Assembly (NCBI GenBank): GCA_001897425.1
Contig: MKSW01000006.1
Span: 195,668 to 259,667 of the forward strand
Reading direction: 5' to 3'
From: Actinobacteria bacterium 69-20
Lineage (GTDB): Bacteria > Actinomycetota > Actinomycetes > Mycobacteriales > Nakamurellaceae
Length of the DNA stretch: 64,000 nt
Every line of letters begins with the position of its first letter. Position 1 is the stretch's first letter. This document shows positions 46,003 to 54,279 of this stretch, piece after piece. The position numbers were made by a program, and so were the translations under genes. The notes below the pieces were generated by a model. The model made no database searches, was not told where the DNA came from, and saw only the letters and a program-made list of their open reading frames with translations.

Positions 46003-46470
46003 TCATACGCCGATGTCCTCGTTCCAGATGTCCGGGTGCGCGGCGATGAACTCGCGCATCAGCCCGGCGCACTCCTCGTCGTCCATCACGACGACCTCGA
46101 CTCCGCGCGACCGGAGCAGCGCCTCGTTGCCCAGGAACGTGTGGTTCTCGCCGATCACTACGCGCGGGATCTTGTACAGCAGGATCGCGCCGGTGCACAT
46201 GTCGCAGGGCGAGAGTGTTGTGGCCAGCGTGGCTTTCGCGTAGATGGAGGCGTTCAGCCGGCCGGCGTTGTCCAGGCAGTCGGTCTCGCCGTGCCGGATG
46301 GGGCTGCCCAGCTGCACCCGCTTGTTGTATCCGGTCGCCAGCACCTGCCCGTCGACAACGAGGGCCGCGCCGATCGGCACGCCGCCCTCGGCTGCGCCGG
46401 TCAGCGCCGCACCGAGAGCGGCGGCGAGGCACTCGACGTCGGACAGCGCGGACCCCGTGACGGCGCTCAT
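46003..46470 (-). CDS. Cytosine deaminase, yeast Fcy1-like zinc enzyme
   Basis: Converts cytosine to uracil in pyrimidine salvage. 155 residues, the size of the small cytidine-deaminase-fold enzymes rather than the large TIM-barrel CodA. Zinc and catalytic residues are in RHGETDCLDNAGR (His, Glu) and TLSPCDMCTGAILLYKIPRV (two Cys). The late EDIG at the C-terminus and GENHTFLGNEALLRSRGVEV closely follow the fungal-type cytosine deaminases. Overlaps the permease gene by four bases, and the pairing with a cytosine transporter strongly supports cytosine as substrate. Confidence 0.88.
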   Translation of the reverse strand: MSAVTGSALSDVECLAAALGAALTGAAEGGVPIGAALVVDGQVLATGYNKRVQLGSPIRHGETDCLDNAGRLNASIYAKATLATTLSPCDMCTGAILLYKIPRVVIGENHTFLGNEALLRSRGVEVVVMDDEECAGLMREFIAAHPDIWNEDIGV

Positions 46471-48143
46471 CGCTGTGCCCGGTGCTCGTGACGGTGGCTC
46501 GTCGTGCCGGCGGGCTCGCCTTTCGCCGATGACGGGCCGCGAAGCTCGCCACTCGTCGGTGCGGTGTGGCGGCTTTCGTCAGCCCCGTCGGCCTGACCGT
46601 CCCCCACGTGCGCTGCCGAGCCGGTCGGCTGGTCCACAGACCCGACTACCGGCTGGTCCACAGACCCGAGCGCCGCCAAATCCGGCGTGGAGCCGTCCGC
46701 GGCCAGCACGACACCTGCCATCGGTGACAGCGCTCTCGCCGGCTCAGCCGCGAGGACGCCGACCGGCCGGCCGATCTGCAGCAGCCAGTACAGCACGCCG
46801 CCCACGACAAATCCTACATAGAAAGCGATGTCGCCGCCGTGCAACCAACTCGAGGCGGCCGGGCCGACGTACAGGCTGGTATCCATGAACGGGATCGCGG
46901 CGGCGAAGCCGACCACCATGGCCACCAGGGCATCCCACCCGTAGCCGAGCTCGCGGATGTCGAGCAGGTGAGTGAGGTCCAGGCGTCCGCGATGCCGCAT
47001 CCAGTGCACGATCTGCACGGCTGCGAACGGGGGAATCCAATAGGTGATGAACAGCAGCACGTTCTCGAACTTGGTCGCCAGGTCACCCGTATTCAGATAC
47101 AGGGTCAGGAAGAACGCCAGAACGGTGACGATCACGGCGATATACGGCCGCTTGATCCGAGCGCCGGTCGCCTGCAGGGCGAGTGATCCGGAATAGTCGT
47201 TGACCGCGTTGACGGCGACCGTGCCGATCCAGATGGCGACCATCGCCATGCCGCCGAGCGCCCCGCCGCCCAGCAATTTGCTGATCCCCGCCGATGTCGC
47301 CTCCGGGACCAGCGACGACGCCGCGAGGCCCAGGATCTCGACCCAGATCGAGGATATGGCCACGCCGGCCAGCGACAGCCAGAAGATCCCGGCGCGGGAC
47401 GTGGACGGTTTGAGGTACCGGCTGTAGTCCGACGCGTAGACGCCCCACGGGATCGCGAAGCTGGCGGCGAGCGTGACCATCAGGATGAATCCGCCGACCA
47501 GGTCCGCACCGTGGGCCGTGGCCGCCGCGTGGAAATTGCCGACCGCGGCGATCTTGACGGTGATGATCACGAACATGATGCCGAGCACGATGGACATCCA
47601 CTTCTCGAACGTGTGCATCCATTCGTAACCGAACAGTCCGAGCACGCCCTGCAGCACCAGCACGATAAGCAGCCCGATCCAGAACGGCACGTGGATCAGC
47701 AGATGGATCGCCTCGGCGCCGAAGATGGCGTTGAGCGCGTCCCACGCAATCGTCGAGAGCCATTGCAGGATACCGGGAAGCACCACCGAACGGCCGAAAG
47801 GCAATCGGGCCAGCGGAATCTGGCCGACTCCGGTGTGCGGCCCCCAGGTCCCCAGGGCGGCGACCAACAGCCCGCCGAGCAGGGTGCCGACGACGATCGC
47901 CACCACGCCCAACCCGAAACCGACGCCGACGAAACTCGCGGTTCCGAGCGATCCGATGAAGAACCCCGCGGGCACCAGGTTCGGGGTGAACCAGATGGTG
48001 AACTGCCGATGCAGCCTGCCGTATCGGTTGCTCAGCGGGATCGGCGCCATGCCGCGGAGTTCGATGTTCACCGCGCCCTCGTGCGTGGGCATCGCGCCGG
48101 CGTAGACGGACTCCGGTGAATCGTTCCTGGGTTCGGCAGTCAT
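46467..48143 (-). CDS. NCS1-family cytosine/purine permease
   Basis: Polytopic membrane transporter, 558 residues, about 12 helices. TIWFTPNLVPAGFFIGSLG (helix 1), GGFILMVTLAASFAIPWGVY and ASDYSRYLKPSTSRAGIFW are NCS1 hallmarks, including the SDYSRY loop. The last 80 residues are hydrophilic and contain a duplicated GSVDQP unit (24-base tandem repeat at 46626-46669). ATG 48143 follows GGAGGT; a longer open frame upstream is a shadow of the divergent regulator. Transcribed with the deaminase. Confidence 0.92.
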   Translation of the reverse strand: MTAEPRNDSPESVYAGAMPTHEGAVNIELRGMAPIPLSNRYGRLHRQFTIWFTPNLVPAGFFIGSLGTASFVGVGFGLGVVAIVVGTLLGGLLVAALGTWGPHTGVGQIPLARLPFGRSVVLPGILQWLSTIAWDALNAIFGAEAIHLLIHVPFWIGLLIVLVLQGVLGLFGYEWMHTFEKWMSIVLGIMFVIITVKIAAVGNFHAAATAHGADLVGGFILMVTLAASFAIPWGVYASDYSRYLKPSTSRAGIFWLSLAGVAISSIWVEILGLAASSLVPEATSAGISKLLGGGALGGMAMVAIWIGTVAVNAVNDYSGSLALQATGARIKRPYIAVIVTVLAFFLTLYLNTGDLATKFENVLLFITYWIPPFAAVQIVHWMRHRGRLDLTHLLDIRELGYGWDALVAMVVGFAAAIPFMDTSLYVGPAASSWLHGGDIAFYVGFVVGGVLYWLLQIGRPVGVLAAEPARALSPMAGVVLAADGSTPDLAALGSVDQPVVGSVDQPTGSAAHVGDGQADGADESRHTAPTSGELRGPSSAKGEPAGTTSHRHEHRAQR

Positions 48144-48168
48144 CAGTACCTCCGATGAACGGTGGTCC

Positions 48169-48182
48169 AGGTCACACGACCT
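48169..48182. promoter_or_regulatory. Inverted repeat AGGTC-N4-GACCT
   Basis: Perfect five-base arms 26 bases upstream of the permease start, in the divergent permease-pucR gap. Candidate operator or promoter element; function inferred only. Confidence 0.4.
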
Positions 48183-48250
48183 GACTGCATTGCAGCGCGG
48201 CGCCGAGGCGTCTTCAAGGGACGCAGCGTCGCCGACAAGCCGCCAGGTAC

Positions 48251-48265
48251 CTGACACAATGTCAG
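48251..48265. promoter_or_regulatory. Inverted repeat CTGACA-CAA-TGTCAG
   Basis: Perfect six-base arms with a 3-base centre, 35 bases before the PucR-type gene and about 110 bases before the permease. A natural candidate binding site for the PucR regulator at a divergent promoter. Confidence 0.5.
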
Positions 48266-48299
48266 GCGAACACGCCCTCAACAGCGGACAATCGCTGGT

Positions 48300-49871
48300 G
48301 TGCTGCCCACACTCGTCGAGGTGCTGGCACTGCCGGCCTTCCGATCGGCCGCCGTCGAGGTGCTGGCCGGCGAGCCGGAGCATGCGGCGATCCGGTGGGT
48401 GCACTCCTCCGAGGTCTACGAGATGGGGAACTTGCTGTCCGGCGGCGAGCTGCTGCTGACCACCGGGCTGGGTCTCTCCGGCCGCTCTGCCGACCAACTG
48501 ACGGCATATGTGGATCAGCTGGCCGATGCGGGGTGCGTCGCGCTGGCCATGGAGATCGGGCGCTCCTTCTTCGCGATTCCGGCCGATATCGTGGCGGCCG
48601 CGCGCCGCCGCGGTCTGGTGCTGCTTGCCCTGCACCAGGTGGTGCCGTTCGAGCGGATGATCGAAGACTTCCACGATCTGCTGGTGCGCCGGATGTCCGC
48701 CGGTCGGGTGGGCGAATCCATCTGGCAGGACCTGCTGGGAACCGTTGTCGCACAACGGGGGTTGCCCGTGCTGCTGGATGTGGTGGCGCGGCTCGCCGGG
48801 TGCGAGTGCGATGTGGTGGACGTCGACGGCCGGGTGCTGGCCCGCAGCGCGCATGCGCTGGGACCACCAGGCTCTGGCAGCACGCTCGTCGATATCCGTG
48901 GCCCGGCAGGGCTTCTCGGTCAACTTCGGCTGCAGGGCTCGAACACGCCGCACCGCTTAGCGGTGGCCGGGCGGGCGACGATGGCGGTCGCGTTGGAGCT
49001 GACTACGGAATCGGCGGCGCAGCAGCATCCCTCGCCGGTGGAGGCGCTGCTCGCGGACATCGTCGCCGGGTTGCCGACGTCGACTCGCGACATGGCCGGT
49101 CGACTCAGCGCGGCCGGATTGCCCGTGACGCCGGGCGAGCACGTGCTCGTTGCCGCCGTGGACATCGATATTCGGGTCTCGGCAAGGGACCTCGTGTCGC
49201 CGGTGCGGCAGGCGGTGGCCGGGGTACTGGGCACCTGCGCCGTCGGGAGCATGGGACACGAGGTGATCGTCCTAGCTCGCGGCTGGCCGAATCCGTCGTT
49301 GTCCCGGGTCCGCCAGGTGTTCTGCGATGCGTACCGGGCGCTCGCCTCGAGCCCCGCGGCGGAGGATGTCCGGGCGCTCGGTGTCGCGATGCCGGTCACG
49401 GATCTGGCCGATGTGGGAAAGGCGATCGCCGAGGCCCGCGGGATGGTCCGGGTATCGCGGCGGCTCGGCATTCGGTCGGGGGTGCGGCTGGCACGCGATC
49501 TCGGCGTCCCGCGCCTGCTCGCGTCGGTGACGACCGGGCATCGGTTGGCGGCGTTCGTGGACGAACAGCTCGGCTCGCTGATGAGCTACGACACCCAGCA
49601 CGCCGCGGACCTGATTCGCACGCTCGACGTCTATCTGGAGAGCGGCGGCCGCAAGTCGCGCACCGCGCAAATGCTCGGAATCCGTCGACAATCGTTGTAC
49701 GACAGGCTCACTCGCATCGAGCGGCTGCTCGGCGTGCATCTGGACGATACGGCGCAGCGGCTGGCGCTGGGGGTCGCCATGGTGGCCTGGCGGCTGCACA
49801 CGGGCCTGGATCCGCAGGCGGCGTTCGATCGGCGCGGCGCGGCAGCGGTGAGCCGTCCGGACCGCCCATGA
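48300..49871 (+). CDS. PucR-family transcriptional regulator
   Basis: Regulator of 523 residues. The N-terminal purine-catabolism domain (residues 1-120, with VEVLAGEPEHAAIRWVHSSE and GGELLLTTGLGL) is followed by a GAF/GGDEF-like middle part and a C-terminal helix-turn-helix: VYLESGGRKSRTAQMLGI then RRQSLYDRLTRIERLLG. Such proteins activate purine, pyrimidine or amine catabolic genes. Divergent from the cytosine permease and deaminase, which it probably controls in response to a nucleobase. GTG at 48300 starts the conserved domain immediately; no ribosome site, so perhaps leaderless. Confidence 0.9.
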   Translation: MLPTLVEVLALPAFRSAAVEVLAGEPEHAAIRWVHSSEVYEMGNLLSGGELLLTTGLGLSGRSADQLTAYVDQLADAGCVALAMEIGRSFFAIPADIVAAARRRGLVLLALHQVVPFERMIEDFHDLLVRRMSAGRVGESIWQDLLGTVVAQRGLPVLLDVVARLAGCECDVVDVDGRVLARSAHALGPPGSGSTLVDIRGPAGLLGQLRLQGSNTPHRLAVAGRATMAVALELTTESAAQQHPSPVEALLADIVAGLPTSTRDMAGRLSAAGLPVTPGEHVLVAAVDIDIRVSARDLVSPVRQAVAGVLGTCAVGSMGHEVIVLARGWPNPSLSRVRQVFCDAYRALASSPAAEDVRALGVAMPVTDLADVGKAIAEARGMVRVSRRLGIRSGVRLARDLGVPRLLASVTTGHRLAAFVDEQLGSLMSYDTQHAADLIRTLDVYLESGGRKSRTAQMLGIRRQSLYDRLTRIERLLGVHLDDTAQRLALGVAMVAWRLHTGLDPQAAFDRRGAAAVSRPDRP

Positions 49872-49918
49872 CGCTTCTCGCCGGGGCTATTGCTCGGCGG
49901 CGGCAGCGGGCAACAGGG

Positions 49919-50878
49919 TCAAGCGGGCAGCAGGGTCAGCAGGGTGGCCTCGGGGCGGCAGAGCAGGCGCACCGGCGCGTACGGCGAGTTTCCGAGCCCG
50001 GCGGAGACGTTGAGCCACATGGTGGAGCCCCAGCGCGACAGGCCGCGCGCCCGTGACCGGTCGATGCCGCAGTTCGTCACTACAGCCCCGACCAGGGGCA
50101 GGCGCACCTGGCCGCCGTGCGTGTGTCCGGCAAGAACGACGTCATAACCGTCGGCGGCGAATTGGTCGAGCAGCCGCGGTTCGGGCGAATGCACGACGCC
50201 CAGCCGCACGACCGACGCTGGATCGGCCGGGCCGGCGATGGCGTCGTAACGGTCGCGGCGGGTGTGTGGATCGTTCAGGCCGGCCAGCGCAACGTGCAGC
50301 CCGCGCGTCGTCACGGTGGTGCGCCGGTTGTTGAGATCCGCCCAGCCGTGTTCGACCAGGGCGGCGCGGAGGTCCTCCCACGGCAGGTCGACCTCGCGGC
50401 GTACGTGCGTGCGGCGGGTGAAGTACCGGTGCGGGGAGCGCGGCTCGGGCGCGTAGAAGTCGTTGTTGCCGAACACGAATCCGCCCGGCACATCGAGCAG
50501 CCGGCCGAAGGCCGCGACCGCGGCGGGCACGGCGTCCAGCGACGACAACGCATCGCCCGTCATGATCACGAGATCGGGGTGCAGGTCGGCGAGCGCGGAC
50601 ACCCACCGGGCCTTGCGGCGCTGCCGGGGCAGCATGTGCAGGTCGGAGAGGTGCAGCACGCGCACGGGCCTGGAGCCGGCCGGCAGCACCGGCACGGAGG
50701 CGCGGCGCAGCGCGAACCATTGCCGCTCAACGAGACTCGCGTAGGCGAGCGTGCCGAGCCCGGCCGCGGCCAGTGCCGCCGACGCCCGCAGCAGGCGCGG
50801 CGGCAGGAGTGGCGGCAGGAGTGGCGGCAGGAGTGGCGGCAGGAGTGGCAGCGCGGCCCGTCGACGGACGCGCCTCAT
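49919..50878 (-). CDS. Membrane-anchored metallophosphoesterase
   Basis: Calcineurin-like phosphoesterase, 319 residues. After an N-terminal anchor come the metal motifs: VLHLSDLHMLPRQRRK (DxH), LVIMTGDAL (GD), FVFGNNDFY (GNxx, Asn then Asp), and VLAGHTHGGQVRLP (GHxH). Similar to YkuE-type enzymes and to the mycobacterial gene next to ponA2, which fits its place beside the PBP gene here. The anchor begins with a repetitive LLPPLLPPLLPP stretch encoded by a 12-base minisatellite. ATG 50878 is preferred; an in-frame ATG at 50892 lies inside a dispersed repeat. Confidence 0.87.
   Translation of the reverse strand: MRRVRRRAALPLLPPLLPPLLPPLLPPRLLRASAALAAAGLGTLAYASLVERQWFALRRASVPVLPAGSRPVRVLHLSDLHMLPRQRRKARWVSALADLHPDLVIMTGDALSSLDAVPAAVAAFGRLLDVPGGFVFGNNDFYAPEPRSPHRYFTRRTHVRREVDLPWEDLRAALVEHGWADLNNRRTTVTTRGLHVALAGLNDPHTRRDRYDAIAGPADPASVVRLGVVHSPEPRLLDQFAADGYDVVLAGHTHGGQVRLPLVGAVVTNCGIDRSRARGLSRWGSTMWLNVSAGLGNSPYAPVRLLCRPEATLLTLLPA
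50799..50846 (-). repeat. In-frame 12-base minisatellite in phosphoesterase anchor
   Basis: Four exact head-to-tail copies of GGCGGCAGGAGT (plus-strand reading), coding four LLPP units in the N-terminal anchor. Copy number would change without breaking the frame. Confidence 0.9.
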
Positions 50879-50881
50879 CCC

Positions 50882-50910
50882 GAACAGCGTCATACCCGGT
50901 CGTGATCCGG
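50882..50910 (+). repeat. Dispersed repeat copy upstream of the phosphoesterase
   Basis: GAACAGCGTCATACCCGG followed after two bases by TGATCCGG, directly before the phosphoesterase start and 51 bases after the PBP stop (both genes on the minus strand). Confidence 0.8.
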
Positions 50911-50960
50911 CGCCGAAACCCAGCCGCGACGGCCGACGGCATCTGCCGCCATGCCGCGCA

Positions 50961-53399
50961 TCATCCGCCGCCGGTATTGCCGCCGCCAGTCCCGCCCGAA
51001 CCGCCACCGCCGTCGTTGCCGCCGGACCAGCCGGGGGTCCCCGGTCCGCCCGAGGTGCCGGTACCGCCGGAACCGCCCGCACCGCCGACCGGCGTGCCCG
51101 GCCCGGCGGACACGGTCAGGCTGATGGTCGCGCCCGGAAGTGCGCTCTGCTTCGGGTCCTGGCTCACCACGGTGTTCGCCGGCAGCGTGGTGGTCGAGTC
51201 GTAGGTCACGGTGACGTTCGGGAAGCCGTGCGCCTTCAGCTGCGCCTGCGCGTCGGCCAGCAGCATGCCCTCGACATCGGGCAGCTGCGATCCGGCTTGG
51301 CCCGCCACATATTGCGGATCGGAGACGGGGAACGGCGTCACGGGCTCGGCCGCGTGCATGGGACCCATGGCGGCCAACCAGGTCTGCTCCGGGATCGTTC
51401 CGCCGGCCATACCGACGCCCGGTTTTTTCGCGTCGGCGACCGTGCACGATCGCACGGGGTTGACGCAGATCGATTGGGGCTGGCTCAGGTAGTCCCACGT
51501 CATCACGGCGGCCGAGTAATACGGCGTGTAGCCGAGGAACGCGCCCGATTTGAACTGCAGCGTGGTGCCCGTCATGCTGGCCGTCTGCCGCGTCCAGTTC
51601 GCCGCCTTGGCCGCCGCGTATCCGGTGCCGGTGGGGCTGGCCGTGCCGGCGGAGATCGAGTTGGTCAGCGTGCGCGCGAGTTCCGGCGGCACGGCCTGCG
51701 CGCACGGCTCCTGCTTCCAGGACACCTGCTTCCCGGTGCGGTCCGTGATCGACGCGATCGGCGTCGGGGGGCACCACATGCCGTCCGAATCCAGCGTGGC
51801 GCCGACGTTCGACAGCTCCAGCGGGCTTACCGGCGAAACCCCGAGGGTGAACGAGGCGATCTTCTGGGCGGTCACCAGATCCTGGTACGTGGCACCGATC
51901 CCGGCGAAGGCGCGGTCGACGTCACCGGCGTCCAGCGTGTAACCGCGCAGGCCCAGCGCGACGGCCGTCGATACCACGGCGGGCAGCCCGACCTGGTCCT
52001 CGAGCTGGACGAACGGGGTGTCCGCACCCTGCACCAGCGCCGACCCCAGCGTCATCGTGGTCGGGAACTTGCCGGTGTTCGCGAACTGGTACGTCGGCAC
52101 GAGCGGGCTGGTGTAGCTCGCCGGCACCGAGATGGTCGAGTCGACGCCGAGGCCCTTGTTCATGGCCGCTGCCGCCGTGAACAGCTTGAACACGCCGCCG
52201 GCGCCGAGCGGCGCGAACGTCGTCACCAGCCGCTGCACCGTCTCGCCCTTCGTGGCGTCCAGGCCGTACGGCCGATTCGCGGCCAGCGCCAACACCTTTC
52301 GGGTCCCCACGCCGGGCTCGACCACGGCCATGACGTTCGCCAGTCGCGACGCCGCGGAGTCGCTCGGCGAGACCGTCTTGGTGACGGCGGCCACCGCGTC
52401 CTTCATCACGTTCGGGTCCAGCGTGGTCTGGATGGTGTAGCCGCCGCGGGCGATGTCCTCGTAGCCCATGCCCGCGTTCTGCAGGTAGTCGAGCACGTAC
52501 CGGCAGAAGTAGCCGTTCGTGGCGTGGCCCGGCGCATCGATACAGCCGTTCGGCAGCACGGACGCGTTCAGATCCTCGGCGATGGACCGCGCCTTGGCCT
52601 TGTCACGCTCCTTGGCGGAGATGTACCCGTCACGAAACATGTCGTCCAGCACCAGGTTCCGCCGGTTCTGGGTGTCGATGATCTGGCTGCCGACCAACGG
52701 GTTGTACTGGTTCGGGTTGTTGATCATGGCGGCGAGCAGCGCGGCCTGCGAGAGCGAGAGCTTGTCGGCGTGCACCCCGAAGAAATGCTCCGACGCCGCC
52801 TCCGCCCCGTACGTCGACGGGCCGAACGCCACCAGATTCAGGTACTGCTCGAGGACCTCGTTCTTCGTGTGGTTCGTCTCGTACTGCAGCGCCATCTTCG
52901 CTTCGCGCAACTTGCGGACCGGGGTGCGGGCGATCGCATCCGCCTTCTCGGCCGGCGTGGTCGCCTCGACCAGGTAGAGGTAGTTCTTCACGAGCTGCTG
53001 CGTGATGGTCGACCCGCCCGAGATCGGTTGTCCCGAACTGTTATTCAGCAGCGCGCGCAGGGTGCCCTGCCAGTCCACCCCGCCGTGCACCATGAACCGG
53101 CGGTCCTCGATGGACACCACCGCCCGCTGCAGGTACAGCGAGATCTGCGACAGCGGGACGTAGGTGCGGTTCTGGTCGTAGATGTAGGCGATCGGGTCGC
53201 CGTTGTCGTCGGTGATCGTGGTGCGCAGCGGCAGTTTGGACATGTCCAGCAGGGTTGTGTTGGCCGTCTCCACGGCGGCCGTCACCTTGTTTGCGGTCAG
53301 CCCGAGGCCCATCGTGTACGGCAGCAGCAGACCGGCGACGAGCACCCCCGCCATGACGCATGCGACGAGTAGTTTCGCCAGGCCGTCGAAGATCCGCAC
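50961..53399 (-). CDS. PonA2-like class A penicillin-binding protein with degenerate transpeptidase domain and PASTA
   Basis: Membrane-anchored peptidoglycan synthase, 812 residues. One N-terminal helix (residues 7-30) is followed by an intact GT51 transglycosylase: Glu98 in VVSIEDRRFMVHGGVDW, GGSTITQQLVKN, and Glu174 in REAKMALQYETNHTK. The transpeptidase fold follows but all three catalytic motifs are altered: SxxK reads GGVFK (Gly402, Lys405), SxN reads GAD (458-460) and KTG reads MTG (609-611). One PASTA domain (LPDVEGMLLADAQAQL) and a Gly-rich tail end the protein. It should polymerise glycan but not cross-link. GTG 53399 keeps the basic MRIFDGLAK before the helix. Confidence 0.88.
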   Translation of the reverse strand: MRIFDGLAKLLVACVMAGVLVAGLLLPYTMGLGLTANKVTAAVETANTTLLDMSKLPLRTTITDDNGDPIAYIYDQNRTYVPLSQISLYLQRAVVSIEDRRFMVHGGVDWQGTLRALLNNSSGQPISGGSTITQQLVKNYLYLVEATTPAEKADAIARTPVRKLREAKMALQYETNHTKNEVLEQYLNLVAFGPSTYGAEAASEHFFGVHADKLSLSQAALLAAMINNPNQYNPLVGSQIIDTQNRRNLVLDDMFRDGYISAKERDKAKARSIAEDLNASVLPNGCIDAPGHATNGYFCRYVLDYLQNAGMGYEDIARGGYTIQTTLDPNVMKDAVAAVTKTVSPSDSAASRLANVMAVVEPGVGTRKVLALAANRPYGLDATKGETVQRLVTTFAPLGAGGVFKLFTAAAAMNKGLGVDSTISVPASYTSPLVPTYQFANTGKFPTTMTLGSALVQGADTPFVQLEDQVGLPAVVSTAVALGLRGYTLDAGDVDRAFAGIGATYQDLVTAQKIASFTLGVSPVSPLELSNVGATLDSDGMWCPPTPIASITDRTGKQVSWKQEPCAQAVPPELARTLTNSISAGTASPTGTGYAAAKAANWTRQTASMTGTTLQFKSGAFLGYTPYYSAAVMTWDYLSQPQSICVNPVRSCTVADAKKPGVGMAGGTIPEQTWLAAMGPMHAAEPVTPFPVSDPQYVAGQAGSQLPDVEGMLLADAQAQLKAHGFPNVTVTYDSTTTLPANTVVSQDPKQSALPGATISLTVSAGPGTPVGGAGGSGGTGTSGGPGTPGWSGGNDGGGGSGGTGGGNTGGG

Positions 53400-53473
53400 C
53401 CGTAGAAGAGTACCGGTGCTGCGTGAGTAGGTGGGCGCGCTCGGTTCAGTTCCACGCTGCGGTTGCCAGCGTG

Positions 53474-53518
53474 GGATCAACGAGTATGACGCTGTTCCGC
53501 GGCGGGCCGGTTCGATCC
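53474..53518 (+). repeat. Long-form dispersed repeat, left of Hcp/methyltransferase pair
   Basis: A 45-base copy opening GGATCAACGAGTATGACGCT and closing CGGTTCGATCC. It matches the copy at 55853-55897 at 41 of 45 positions in the same orientation. It lies between the PBP start and the Hcp-fold gene end. Confidence 0.85.
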
Positions 53519-53540
53519 CCGGCAAGCCCCGACGTCGGGG

Positions 53541-54194
53541 CTAGACCTTCCCGGTGCGGAAATCGAAGGCGAAGGAGACGGGTTCGCCGAGCATGCCATC
53601 CACGTTCGTTGGGTAGTAGGAGACCTTTCCGGCTGCGAAGTGGAACCCGCAGGAATCCATCGGGCGTGATCCGTCGGCCATGTCCTCTTTGTAGAACGAC
53701 AACGCCACGTCGGTGAATTCGTACTTGAGGAACTGGGCCATGATCGCTTGGTTCTGGCTCGCCGCGACCACCTGCCCGGTCTTGATGTGCGTGCCCAGCA
53801 CGACGCTGCGGAGCAGCAGCGGCGACGCCTTGCTGGTCGGTGCGGTGAATGTGGTGGCGAGTTCGGCTGGCCGGGACGATGCACCGCCCGAGCCCGGCCT
53901 ACCAAAGCCGGCGGAGTTCGACGCGCCCCAACTGAAGCTGCCCAGTTCGATCCAGCCTTCAAGGCCCTTGAGAGTGCTCTCCCCGGCGATGCCGTCGAGC
54001 TTGAGGAAATACGAGACGCCGTCCCCTGACGGAGCGGCCGCTGGAAAAGCGACGGTGGCTTCCGGGGCGGCGATCGGGGCGGCAGCCGCCGTCCCGGCGC
54101 CCAGGCCCAGCGCCCCCAGCAGGGCGCCCGCGCCGACCGCACCGCCCTTGATCACCGTGCGGCGGCTGGCTTCGTAGGACGTGCTGTCCGACAT
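53541..54194 (-). CDS. Tat-signal protein with Hcp (T6SS tube) fold
   Basis: Secreted protein of 217 residues. Residues 1-40 form a twin-arginine signal (SRRTVIKGG with the RR at 11-12, hydrophobic stretch, AAAAP cleavage region). The mature part has the Hcp-family layout (PF05638): SYFLKLDGIAGESTLKG, WIELGSFSWGAS, LLLRSVVLGTHIKTGQVV and ALSFYKEDMADGSRPMD. In Gram-negative bacteria Hcp forms the type VI secretion tube and has no signal; here no T6SS genes are present and export is by Tat, so a different role such as a ring-forming extracellular protein is inferred. GGAGG precedes ATG 54194. Confidence 0.8.
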   Translation of the reverse strand: MSDSTSYEASRRTVIKGGAVGAGALLGALGLGAGTAAAAPIAAPEATVAFPAAAPSGDGVSYFLKLDGIAGESTLKGLEGWIELGSFSWGASNSAGFGRPGSGGASSRPAELATTFTAPTSKASPLLLRSVVLGTHIKTGQVVAASQNQAIMAQFLKYEFTDVALSFYKEDMADGSRPMDSCGFHFAAGKVSYYPTNVDGMLGEPVSFAFDFRTGKV

Positions 54195-54279
54195 GGCATC
54201 CTCCAGATCCGGTGGAGCCTCGATGACGCGGCTGGCCGGAAATGCTACCACTCTCTGTGAGGCCTGTCACACTATTGCG

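Noticed and set aside
53541..54194. A type VI secretion locus
   Set aside because: Only the Hcp fold is present, with a Tat signal; no sheath, spike, baseplate or membrane-complex gene is visible nearby.
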